From Mycogone perniciosa (lineage: Eukaryota > Ascomycota > Sordariomycetes > Hypocreales > Hypocreaceae): a stretch of DNA of 16,121 bases. The notes under the pieces were generated by a model. It worked only from the letters and a program-made list of their open reading frames with translations, was not told the origin of the DNA and ran no database searches. The number at the start of each line of letters is the position of its first letter. Within the stretch, counting starts at the first letter, position 1. This document shows positions 8,265 through 16,121 of this stretch, piece by piece. The position numbers and the translations under genes were made by a program. The DNA lies in NCBI GenBank assembly GCA_025331125.1, contig JAOALB010000337.1:1-16121 (forward strand), written 5' to 3'.

Positions 8265-8280
8265 ATCTACGCTGCTGCTG
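8265..8280. repeat. SINE target-site duplication, right copy
   Basis: An exact copy of the left 16 bases, directly after the A-rich tail, where target-primed insertion would place it. Confidence 0.75.
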
Positions 8281-8340
8281 CTGTTAGAGATTGTTGGTAG
8301 CGCATGGAACATCTGTGCAAATAGAGATCTCTATCTGTGC

Positions 8341-9018
8341 GAGCTCTATATTATATATGAATTTATTGTGGATATACAACATTCTCATATATTATTTCAT
8401 ATGAATAATATTATTTCAACCTCACTTTTCAAGGCTTCAAGCAAAAATCTATTTCTCTCTCTATTGTAACATATCTCTCAATATATCCTTTTTACAGAAT
8501 AGCTATCGCTTAAATAAATAGCATTAAGTGTATTAACTAGCGCCTGATATGTAAGTTTCAGTACCTACACTTTTGTAAGCCAACTCTATAGAAAATTTAC
8601 CGAAACTTTTTGCCTGGCACTGTACAACCACCTAATTCCAGTGACTTGGGTCCTGACTGCACTGACAAAACTTGGAGGAGCACAGGTTAATGAAGTTTTC
8701 AATGGGTAAACTGTATATAAATGACATCACATTATGCCAGGTTATAATACTAGGTTCGTGTTTCCCCTGAAGATGTGCAAGGGTATTCTATCCGCTATTC
8801 CCTATAAGGGTGATTCTAAGTGTATTCCTACCAAGTGTAATCGGCATAATGTTCATGCCCTCGTGTAGAGAACTTATGCAACAGTGTTCCCATTTAGGCT
8901 GTCGAGAAGGGGAAACAAATTGAATGATGAAAAATAACTTCCCCTTGAATAAAGGGATTTTGAAAATGGTTTGAAGAACCGCACAAAGGTTAACAAGGGG
9001 ATATGATATCCGCCGTTT
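8341..9018. other. AT-rich spacer, no gene seen
   Basis: No convincing coding, RNA or repeat feature. The right-hand part is the 3' flank of the secreted-protein gene on the minus strand. Confidence 0.45.
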
Positions 9019-9420
9019 CTAGTTTCTTCCGACCCGAAGATAATAATTTTCAACATCTCCATTGAGAGACCATTCCCAATATCCACCAGATAAAGTTCCT
9101 GAACCTTGAAGACATTGCGAGATGATGTTGTCCATTGCATTCTATTACAATCGTTAATCATTATATAATTACAGATTGTGGCGTCACCTTTAGCTTACTC
9201 GGCATTGAGCCTTCGAACCAGTCCCGGAATATTGAGCATAAACCCAAACGCGGGTTCCGACGCAGAAGTACTCGTGGGAAGTGGACTGAGAGTTGCAGAT
9301 CTGGTATGCGGCCTGTTGAAAAGCGTTGAGGCTGCAGCCACGAATTTGGTCCGAATAGCATTGAGCAGCATTTGCCGTAGTGCTAATGAAAGCAAAAGAG
9401 AAAGGGAGGAGAGAGCGCAT
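9019..9420 (-). CDS. Small secreted six-cysteine protein (two exons, 114 aa)
   Basis: Exon 1 is 9420-9199 (74 codons) and exon 2 is 9141-9019 (40 codons plus TAG). They are separated by a 57-base intron (9198-9142) with a GTAAGC donor, a TTAAC branch-like site and a TAG acceptor; the intron length is a multiple of three, but a stop just inside it requires splicing. The protein starts MRSLLPFSFAFISTTANA, a clear signal peptide, then AQC. The mature part of about 96 residues has six cysteines, which could form three disulfides, and ends in an aromatic-rich GGYWEWSLNGD and ENYYLRVGRN tail. The QC-x7-10-C plus GG-x-W layout resembles several fungal secreted-effector or glycan-binding small proteins, but I cannot name the family. 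No in-frame stop or frameshift is seen, in contrast to its neighbours. A CT-rich leader lies upstream on the minus strand. It probably acts outside the cell. Confidence 0.75.
9142..9198 (-). other. Intron of the secreted-protein gene
   Basis: It has a GTAAGC donor and an AATAG acceptor. Removing it joins CGA to AAT and keeps the frame open to a natural stop. Without splicing, translation would end at TAA three codons past the junction. Confidence 0.75.
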
Positions 9421-10731
9421 CTCAGAACTTTGCGATAATATCAAGAATTGGCGCTTAGGTTTGAGAAGAAGAGAATAAGGCTACTTGGTAGTTTAAAAGG
9501 GAACCTACGTCTTGTATATCTTATACATCTAATAAAAAGTGAAGTGTAGTATGTACGCAAATATTCAGCACTAATGAAGCATATAAGCACTTGACATGGT
9601 ACTGCATATTTAACCTGGTAATTCCGAATTAGAAAAGCATCCACCAATTGCTGTGGGGCGAAAGTCAGACGGCTGACTAGCCCGTTAGGCAGTTTTGACG
9701 GTCTCCAACGTTCTAGCTTATGAAATTGAACCTTTTCTCCTATTAAACGGGAATTTGAAAAGTATTATAGCGGTTCCAGAACTTTGTCCTCGATCTTTCT
9801 ATTCAGTGTATGTTTGCTAGAGAGAGCCATGCTGTTGGAGCCTAGTTTGTTGGGACTTTGATGAGTCATATTTACGTTAAAGCCACGGATAAATAATTCG
9901 ACTGCAACCCTGTTCCAGGCCAATTCTGTGGGAATGTTCTGTAGGGTCAAGACAATCGGGCGGGTCGTTCTATGAACATGGTTATGGATCAGTGGAACTC
10001 GTCGTAAAGATTTAGATTGTCCAGGGGCCCTGTAATCTGTCATCAGGCTTTGGATAACGCTCCATTGGCGTGAATTAATTTTTGTTTTTGTAAAACGTGA
10101 AGGTATGTCGGCCAGAATGTTTCAAGTTACCCCAAGCCTTCATACGATCTATTAATTGTCTTGCTGCGGTATTGCTGTTATTTGCGTCCTCTAGCTATTC
10201 TCTTTCCCAGTATTAGATAAAATCCACTTATATTACCACCATAGCGCCCGCTGCTAATACGACATAGCGCCCGCTGTAGCTGATGTTTGAACATGCTATT
10301 AAAATAACTCATTTTACTACTATGTAGTAAGACCAGGAGGATTTCCAAGACAATATATAAGTTACTATGCATGGATTATTAGGATCCTCAGAGAATTTAA
10401 ACCATGTAAAGGAAATATGTGCATGAATCTATGGTATCCATCACCTAATTATTCAGGACATTTAATTCAGTCTAACTACCTTCTACAGGAGTGAGTGATA
10501 CCTTCCACTGAGAAAAGACTCAGTTGACCTACCAATATAAACCCAACTCATACAGTTTATTCCTGAGGAAATAACCTGGGTCCTTTTATAGGGTCTTGGT
10601 TTTACCGTATAGTACTTCTTTTAGGCCTGACCAAGAATATAGTCTGCCCCTAAATTAAAGGTAGGTCAGATAGGTGTTTAGTAATAATTAAGTAATTGGA
10701 CTACCCGTAGTCGACTAAGGCTGGACCTTAG
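9421..10731. other. Spacer with small repeats, no clear gene
   Basis: The first 120 bases hold the leader of the secreted-protein gene (CT-rich on the minus strand). A 92-codon minus-strand frame at 9765-10043 (with NIPTELAWNRVAVELF) has balanced composition and may be a gene fragment, but I do not recognise it. A 14-base unit CATAGCGCCCGCTG is repeated at 10240-10253 and 10263-10276. TGACCTACC (10524-10532) is inverted at 10661-10669. None of these is enough for a named element. Confidence 0.3.
10240..10276. repeat. Short tandem duplication CATAGCGCCCGCTG
   Basis: Two exact 14-base copies with a 23-base period, GC-rich within AT-rich surroundings. The origin is unknown. Confidence 0.7.
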
Positions 10732-11132
10732 TGTGACGATCCGGGCTGATTCCTAACAACCAAACCGAGGCGTGCAGGGTTCTGTTAGCAGAGAGGTCAG
10801 GGATGAATGCTGAGCAGTGGTAACGTGGTCACGATCTGTAGAGCTGGTGGGTTCAGGTGAATGATTGTGTTAACGACTGTCTAAGTAACTATACTAAATG
10901 ATCGTGACTTATCCAGTCTTATATACAAAGGAGATACATAGTGAATGTACTTGGATCACGTATGGATCACTGTTGTGTTGGATCACCTTGGCTTACGCTC
11001 CGTGATCCAAGTGATCTGTAGTTTACAGTGATCCGAGTGATCCTTCCTGATTGGTTGGTCGTTCCGTCGTTCTTCCGGGGTACGTATCGCCCTGGACCCT
11101 TTATGCGGCCATATGTCAGCTTGCCTCAGCAA
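10732..11132. mobile_element. LTR-like dispersed repeat, copy B
   Basis: It starts TGTGACGATCCGGGCTG and aligns with copy A (1832-2566) across its first 190 bases and again over its last 60 (GGGTACGTATCGCC, GACCCTTTATGCGGCCATA). It lacks the 450-base insertion of copy A and retains many CpA/TpG sites that are TpA there, so it is closer to the ancestor. The right end is placed at an ACA near 11132 by analogy with LTRs ending in CA, and is uncertain. It is a solo LTR candidate; no internal retroelement coding is nearby. Confidence 0.5.
10953..11043. repeat. Cluster of GGATCAC / GTGATCC repeats in two opposed blocks
   Basis: Three direct copies of GGATCAC (10953, 10964, 10980) are followed after 15 bases by four reverse-complement copies (GTGATCC at 11002, 11028 and 11037; GTGATCT at 11011). 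The arrangement can fold into a long hairpin or bind a protein at several sites. It lies inside the LTR-like repeat. Confidence 0.8.
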
Positions 11133-11240
11133 CAGTCTTTCAAGTTAACGCCTTGTTTACCTCTACGTCTCCCTCCTGACTTGCCTTCCTTTTCACTTCG
11201 CATCTGACCCCTCGCCCAAGAGCCAGTCTTCACTTCTCCA

Positions 11241-11402
11241 ATGTCTGTTACGCTGCGACCTCGCAAATCGCTGCAAAGCAACGACGCATGGCGCAAAATA
11301 GTTGATGCCACGAACACTTTGAGAATTCTTCGGTCCTTAACAGATATCAACATTAGGCGAGCCACAGAAGCAGTCGCTATACTAAAGGACGTGCAAACAT
11401 AA
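11241..11402 (+). CDS. Hypothetical 53-aa protein or first-exon fragment
   Basis: The ATG at 11241 follows about 90 bases of pyrimidine-rich leader with a TCCAATG start context, as in expressed fungal genes. The product has a basic start (VTLRPRKS) and then a mostly helical, amphipathic stretch (AWRKIVDATNTLRILRSL, RRATEAVAILKD), ending at TAA. Composition is more protein-like than in the minus-strand frame overlapping it. Splicing to downstream exons is possible: a TACTAAC branch and a GCAG acceptor lie at about 11487-11520, but no good donor matches. No family is recognised. Confidence 0.35.
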   Translation: MSVTLRPRKSLQSNDAWRKIVDATNTLRILRSLTDINIRRATEAVAILKDVQT

Positions 11403-11576
11403 CAAAGTATAATAGGCAAGTCTGCATTTAGATTCAACTAACCTAGAATCGACTATACACGAAGAGCCACTTTTACCCAGAGCCTCTACTAACAGTGCCA
11501 TCTGGCATTTCTGCTCGCAGCAGTCCAACACCTAGCTCCTGGTTATCGATATTGCTTTATTAGTCTTGTGAGCAGC

Positions 11577-11744
11577 AGGCCGTGGAGAGCACATTTGGGA
11601 CCAATGTGCAGATGGCTAGGGAGAACATGACAGTGAGACGAGAAAGAGAGTCAGGCAGCCTGTCAATATTTCTGGTATGGACATATTTGCAGAATTCAAC
11701 TTGCAGGGTGCCTATCATTCATGGTTCTTTCGTTTTGTGTTTTT
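11577..11744 (+). pseudogene. Coding-like fragment, unrecognised
   Basis: A frame starting after a TAG reads EQQAVESTFGTNVQMAREN then MTVRRERESGSLSIF, a charged helical stretch leading to a hydrophobic one. This resembles the helix before the membrane segments of CorA-like or ankyrin-linked fungal membrane proteins. The TAG just upstream could be a mutated TGG. It may belong with the 53-codon frame upstream. The evidence is weak, and the family suggestion is from pattern only. Confidence 0.25.
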
Positions 11745-12075
11745 AACGCCAGTAGAGCAGCAGTGGGCTTGCCTCCCGAGGAGCATAAGGCGGACTATGG
11801 GTAAATAAAAATGCGCTTGGCTCTCAAGGCATGAGAAATGCCGCGTTGTATGCATATTTAGTCAGTGTGAACATATCACGAAAATAGGGCATTTTGGGCA
11901 CCTTGACTTCCACCCAATTACTCTGTATTCTGTGTGTTCTCTGACCTTCCTCATCCTCATTGGATTCCCTTCCAGCCATTTTATCATAGAAACAGAACGC
12001 CGCGCGTTATGTTTCACCTCACGTGAGATTACAGGTTCCCTTGCATACCTAATTATTGCTTGTTCCAACAACTAG
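11745..12075. other. Spacer, no gene seen
   Basis: No coding or RNA feature supported. A 69-codon minus-strand frame here has no recognisable features. Confidence 0.4.
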
Positions 12076-12227
12076 ACCGACGTTATCCGACAAGAACACG
12101 AGTAGTGCCTGGACCTTTGTGGCAGCCCCCCGTTGCGTTCACAGACACGCGAATTAAAGCCACTAGTTAGTCTAGTTGAGCTGAAGACTGAAGCATGCTC
12201 ACACGACACCTGTCGGATAACATCGGT
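12076..12227. mobile_element. MITE-like element with 17-bp terminal inverted repeats
   Basis: The left end ACCGACGTTATCCGACA (12076-12092) matches the reverse complement of 12211-12227 at 16 of 17 positions; the single difference is C against T. The enclosed 152 bases have no coding capacity. These are the size and structure of a non-autonomous DNA transposon. A clear target duplication is not seen (flanks AG and AT), so the superfamily is open. Confidence 0.6.
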
Positions 12228-13905
12228 ATTTTAACAGAAGCTTGAATGCATGGAAAACGTCATTGCTGTGTAGGGATTTCAGCCTCAATAAAGGAGCTGA
12301 ATGAAGCTGAAGAGGAATACGAGATTGTTGAAGTCAACCATGCGTTGTTATTGATATAATAAAAGGTCAGAAGGAAAACAGACTTGAGGACAAAGAATAC
12401 AACACAATCTGCACCCAAGACGATGAAACAGACTAACTGCGTTGCTGTAGTTTCCAACAACACCAGCGTCTACTCATCTCTTTCCGAGGTAGATGCCCTC
12501 GCTGGTGGTATAATATATCCGCCAATGTTAAACCATAGCATTCCAAGTTCTGTCTAATTGCTTGATTGAAGATGTACGTTAATTCTTTTCGTTATTCGCA
12601 CTATTAGTTGTTCAACCGTGAGAAAGATGTCTATGAAGTGGTGCAATTCAACTTCAAGTAGCGCTACATATTGGCAAACCCTCACCATATGCTCCAGATC
12701 GGCCGAGTTACCTATACACAGGGTAGACACAGCCAAGTCGAGGGTACGTCTACGCATAACGCCAACGCAAGGACCAGAAAGTCGCGGCCTACTGCACCTG
12801 ATGTACACCAAAGCACAGAACATATAAATCCGAGCCCCAGGCGCTTGATGCATTCAGTATAGTAAATCTGAGGGTGCCATTATAGGGATCTCGAGGATGC
12901 AGAGTCATCAAGCAGCACAAGCTCTGAGACCAGCTATTAGAGCATCTGGTCTCGGTCGCTCCGTCAAGCACATATAGGCAAGCGAAAATTGACGTGAACC
13001 TTGGGGGCACGGGGGGAAGAAGGACACGTTATGTCAAGCTGACTGCTCCTGTTACTCTATATAGTGTTATATGCTTAGAAGCGATACTGGATAGCGATCT
13101 GCCCGCCACCTATCGTGTGAACATGTCTATTCAGGTTGAATCACTCCATGGTACCTAAGGCATCATTACATTACCCTTGTCCTCTATATAAATCGCCCTT
13201 TATACCGGATTGACATGGCGACTGTAGGATTACCCGAAAATGATTTGGTTTAGTTTTAATGTCGGAATAATTAGGAATTGGGTTTGCAAGGGAGCTTGTT
13301 ATTGACTGAGATGTGAGATAAAAGGCTAGGAAGAAAACCAATTACGATGGAGGAATTAGGTCGACAGACACATACATCAAGGTGTAATAGAGTGGAAATT
13401 CAGGTGCCCAGAATGCCCTATCATCATGATGTGTTCAGACTACGTAACCGTGTTACTAGCGTACCAATTAATTCAGTAATTCCCAGTCTGTGTCGTCATC
13501 AGCCTGCCATAATCAAACCATCACCCTCACACATCATATGATCATGAGATGGGCAATTGCAGAGCCTATGCAACCTAAAGCTAAGCTCTGGTAAGGAAAA
13601 GTCGTATGCGCCCGGCCTTCGGTACGAGATGGCTGTTCATTGCACTCATATGTTCATCTGATCATTCTGATGCTCCTGGCCGCCGTGGCGAATCCTCCTG
13701 ATATTCGGCTCCCTAGGGCGGGTATTTTGTATTCTGTAATTGGTGTTATGATTGAGGGATATGTGATACATCGGGCAACGCACTTTGCCTCCAGATGCTC
13801 TTGCTCAAGAAACTTTTCTAATGACTTGCTATAGCTTTGTCGCTTAGCTGAAGCTAATTACCAATTAAAACCTTAGATCAGAGTCGAAAGCTTTCCGTGG
13901 CCGAG
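12228..13905. other. Long spacer with unrecognised gene fragments
   Basis: No gene could be supported. Fragments with protein-like composition are: plus strand about 12278-12355 (SIKELNEAEEEYEIVEVNHA, then two stops); minus strand 12554-12853 (includes GNSADLEHMVRVC, faintly F-box/LRR-like); plus 13640-13834. An 8-bp inverted repeat GAGACCAG/CTGGTCTC lies at 12926-12953. A TATA-like CTATATAAAT near 13183 precedes an ATG at about 13215 whose frame (MATVGLPENDLV) stops at a TAG that could be a mutated TGG. These may be remnants of RIP-damaged genes. Confidence 0.3.
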
Positions 13906-14017
13906 GCCGTTCAAGCTGAATTCAGTCCCATTTCAGATGTGAAATCACATGTAAACTTGTAAAGCCAAAATCCTCGCCGTTCCGGCTGAATTCAGCCCCA
14001 TGATAGACACGAAATCC
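13906..14017. repeat. Pair of 42-base direct repeats (70-base period) upstream of the ADH relic
   Basis: 13906-13947 and 13976-14017 share GCCGTTC, GCTGAATTCAG(T/C)CCCAT and GAAATC blocks, about 75 percent identical. The core GCTGAATTCAGC is a perfect 12-base palindrome in the second copy and has one mismatch in the first. They lie about 190-300 bases before the alcohol dehydrogenase start, where regulator sites would be expected. They could also be a decayed repeat. Confidence 0.5.
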
Positions 14018-14208
14018 AGTCTCCAATCACGGTAACCCATGCATGAATTCATCATAAGATACTCTCTGTAAATCATTTTAGCAGACTGGGCGGAACTATT
14101 TCTAACCCTTATTAGACCCCGTCTTCGAATCCATGATTTTACTCACTCGTGAATGAGCCCTTTGCCCTTTTACAACTTCAGTATATTCTCATAGTGATAC
14201 TCCTAACC

Positions 14209-15220
14209 ATGACTACTTTGGACATACCGACTGAGCAATGGGCACAGGTGGTCGAAAAATCTGGAGGGCGTATGTATCCTTTCTTCTGTATTCCACTCCT
14301 TGAGACAGTCGCTAACATCGGTCAACAGCGGTGATATATAAGAAAATCCCCGTTCACAAACCAGGTTCGGATGAAGTCTTGGTCAATGTGAAGTACTCGG
14401 GAGTATGCCACACACATCTGCACGCTATGCTGGGTGATTGGCCGCTGAAGAGGAAGATGCCTTTGGTCGGTGGCCATGAAGGCGTTGGGGTTGTCGTGGC
14501 CAAGGGGGAGCTTGTCACGAACATTGAGATTGGTGACATGCCGGCATCAAGTGGCTGAATGGCTCTTGTCTCAACTGTACTTTCTGCTTGCAAGGCGATG
14601 AACAACTTTGCCCCCACGCTCTCTTATCCGGCTATACCGTCGACGGAACTTTTCAACAGTATGCAATCGCTAAGGCAGCACATGTCACCCGTCTTCCTAC
14701 TGGATGTAGCCTGGAGGACGTTTCTCCTGTCCTCTGCGCAGGCTCACAGTCTATAAGGGACTCAAGGAGTCTGGTGTCCGTCCGGGGCAGTATATCGCCA
14801 TCGTCGGAGCAGGTGGCGGACTCGGATGTTTCGCTCTGCATTACGAATCTTATAGCGGACATCAAGGCTACAACCCCAGATGGTTTCGGACCCCATGCTC
14901 TTCTGCTGCTTGCAACTCACGAGGAGCCGTTCCAGCACGCGTCTAAGTACGTTCGCTCGCACGGCACTGTCGTGTGCATTGGTATGCCAGGCCATGCTTA
15001 CCTCAAGGCGCCAGTGTTCGATACTGTCGTCCGAATGGTCAATATCAAAGGGAGTTATGCGGGGAACCGGCAGGATGCCGCTGAGGCTATTGAATTCTTC
15101 CGGCTTGGGTTGATTAAAGCACCGCACAAACTTATTGGTCTGAGCCAGCTTCAAGATGCATATAACGCAATGCTAAAGGAACAGGTTGTCGGCCGGTACG
15201 TGGTTGATTCTAGCAAATGA
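14209..15220 (+). pseudogene. Zinc-dependent alcohol dehydrogenase (ADH1 type) pseudogene
   Basis: Exon 1 (14209-14269) reads MTTLDIPTEQWAQVVEKSGG. A 59-base intron follows. Exon 2 continues PVIYKKIPVHKPGSDEVLVN, YSGVCHTHLHAMLGDWPL and GGHEGVGVV, the GroES-like domain with the catalytic zinc Cys and the His-Glu pair. The family's CHTDLH is CHTHLH here. A one-base loss near 14540 shifts the frame. The structural zinc loop then follows with all four cysteines (C-x2-C-x2-C-x7-C), then PVLCAG. A second loss near 14741 shifts to KGLKESGVRPGQYIAIVGAGGGLG, the start of the NAD-binding fold. A deletion near 14848 removes about 35 residues of that fold. The rest (ADIKATTPDGFGPHALLLLA to RYVVDSSK, TGA-terminated) is intact. 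The family interconverts ethanol or other primary alcohols and aldehydes with NAD in the cytosol. The damage is indels rather than stops, so RIP is not the main cause. Confidence 0.9.
14270..14328 (+). other. Intron in the ADH relic
   Basis: It has a GTATGT donor, a CTAAC branch site (14312-14316) and a CAACAG acceptor. Joining GGGC to CG gives Gly-Pro and restores the family sequence GGPVIYKKIPV. Confidence 0.85.
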
Positions 15221-15419
15221 TATTGGTTTCTGTTTGCTTTTCCTTCGTCGTACAGAGATGTGGTCATAGTATGGATACTCAACACCACCAAGGCAATTGA
15301 CTATTTCTGAGTAGTGATTCCGTTCGATGAAACAAATTAATTACGGGTGTTATATTTGAGCGTTTGATGCCCTAATTGAGGGATTGTAATTGTCTGTTTG
15401 TTTTGTTTGTTTTACTATT
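15221..15419. other. Spacer between ADH relic and LINE, with GTTT-rich tract
   Basis: This is the 3' flank of the ADH, then an interrupted (GTTT)n tract at about 15392-15414 directly before the LINE coding similarity starts. The tract may mark the insertion junction. Confidence 0.4.
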
Positions 15420-16121
15420 AACGACCACGAAGACTCGGAACCCTTCAATATCAAAGGACGAATCGTCGAGCTGAAAGAGAGTGTCAAGGTCCTAGGAGTG
15501 ATTATGGACTCCGGTCTCAAGTACAAGGAGAATATTGCAGAAGCAGCCTCCAAGGGCCTACGAGCCGCGATGGAGCTGAAACGACTGAGGAATGTATCCC
15601 CATCTACGGCACGGCAGCTGTTTACGGCCACCGTGGCCCCAGCAGTGGATTACGCTTCCAATGTATGGATGCATGCAGTCAAGGATAAGGTCGCGGGGCC
15701 TATCAACCGGGTCCAAAGAGTAGGTGCACAGGCTATCGTCGGGACGTTCCTCAAGGTAGCGACGAGCGTGGCGGAAGCGGAGGCTCATATCGCCCCCGTA
15801 CAAGAACGGTTATGGAGGAAGGCAATTAAAATGTGGACGGATATCCACACACTGCCCGAGACCAACTCTCTCCGTCCAATAACCTCTCGCATCCGAGCGT
15901 TCAGGAGGTCCCACCGGTCGCCGCTCTATCAGGTGACAATAGCTCTCAAGGACATAGAGATGGAAAAGCTAGAAACCATCAACCCGTTCACATTAGCACC
16001 ATGGGAAGAGCGTATGCATGCCATCGCTGGCGAAACAGCAGCAGCCAAAGCAGAGACAGGTTGGGCCATTCGCGTGGCAGTCAGCAGCTCAGCGCGGAAC
16101 GAACTGGTGGGAGTGGGAGGA
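15420..16121 (+). mobile_element. Non-LTR retrotransposon (LINE, Tad/I-like), 3' coding part, runs off window
   Basis: A stop-free frame of 234 codons runs to the window edge. It reads through VKVLGVIMDSGLKYKENI, ELKRLRNVSPSTARQLF and VAPAVDYASNVWMH, which is the conserved stretch after the reverse transcriptase core in fungal LINEs. Further on come IAPVQERLWRKAIKMW and, at the end, GWAIRVAVSSSARNELVGVG, the usual entry to the RNase H domain. The reverse transcriptase core (with its YADD box) and endonuclease are missing upstream. This is a 5' truncation as left by incomplete target-primed reverse transcription. The 3' end and target duplication lie outside the window. Lack of stops suggests a recent insertion or escape from RIP. 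The clade is assigned by recall. Confidence 0.88.

Larger units (their letters stand above)
7558..8340. mobile_element. MITE-like element with long inverted repeats, host of the SINE
   Basis: The left arm (about 7558-7627) matches the reverse complement of about 8281-8340. Shared blocks in order are GCAC, AGATAGA, ATTTGCACAGATG, ATGC and an AACA-TCT-ACAGC tract, with roughly 75-80 percent identity over the clearest 40 bases and weaker similarity inward. Removing the SINE and one target duplicate leaves an element of about 366 bp. On the minus strand 7717-7826 is a stop-free run ending at TAG; it could be chance or the tail of a transposase-like frame. The outer ends and target duplication are not resolved. 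Confidence 0.45.

Noticed and set aside
8227..8469. 80-codon plus-strand frame
   Set aside because: It starts in the SINE tail, runs across the A-run and target duplication, and has no protein-like features.
8874..9161. 95-codon minus-strand frame
   Set aside because: It overlaps exon 2 of the secreted-protein gene in another frame. The spliced reading has the signal peptide, cysteines and consensus splice sites, and this one has none.
10524..10669. 146-bp MITE bounded by TGACCTACC inverted repeats
   Set aside because: Only 9 bp of inverted match and no target duplication; too short to support.
12100..12125. Third copy of the LTR-like repeat end (CTGGACCTTTGTGGC)
   Set aside because: Only about a dozen bases resemble the copy A/B right end; it is inside the MITE-like element and could be chance.
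14762..15154. 130-codon minus-strand frame
   Set aside because: Antisense shadow of the ADH relic.
1..16121. CRISPR array, rRNA genes or a bacterial operon
   Set aside because: No regularly spaced repeats, no rRNA-like sequence, and gene structure is eukaryotic.

Overview
The window reads as a repeat-rich, gene-poor accessory or subtelomere-like stretch from a filamentous ascomycete (Pezizomycotina; Eurotiales-like is only a guess). The grounds are short introns of about 50-60 bases with GTAAGT/GTATGT donors, CT-rich leaders before start codons, a TALE-homeobox plus C2H2 regulator of a fungus-specific type, a Tad/I-like LINE, and many C-to-T changes at CpA (G-to-A at TpG) that look like repeat-induced point mutation (RIP).

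Layout. 1-650 holds a diverged inverted repeat. 696-1535 (minus) is a recently broken glutathione S-transferase gene. 1832-2566 is an LTR-like repeat with an internal insertion; its second, less mutated copy is at 10732-11132. 3199-5977 (plus) is a nearly full-length but dead homeobox/C2H2 transcription factor gene, with about a dozen stops and four frameshifts. 6689-7453 has a fungal-type core promoter and a decayed reading frame that starts with a signal peptide. 7558-8340 is a nested mobile-element structure: a pair of long inverted repeats, and inside the right arm a tRNA-derived SINE with A box, B box, A-rich tail and an exact 16-bp target-site duplication. 9019-9420 (minus) is the only gene that looks intact: a two-exon gene for a 114-residue secreted six-cysteine protein. 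11241-11402 is a 53-codon open frame behind a CT-rich leader. 12076-12227 is a 152-bp MITE-like element with 17-bp terminal inverted repeats. 14209-15220 (plus) is a zinc alcohol dehydrogenase pseudogene. From about 15420 to the window end is the 5'-truncated 3' part of a LINE, still open.

There is no working operon or pathway here. The genes are mostly relics at different stages: the transcription factor is old and carries transition-type stops, the GST is fresh (one stop, one frameshift), the ADH has small indels and one internal deletion, and the LINE is recent enough to be stop-free. The live candidates are the secreted protein gene and possibly the SINE family. All family assignments come from reading the translations by eye; no database search was run.
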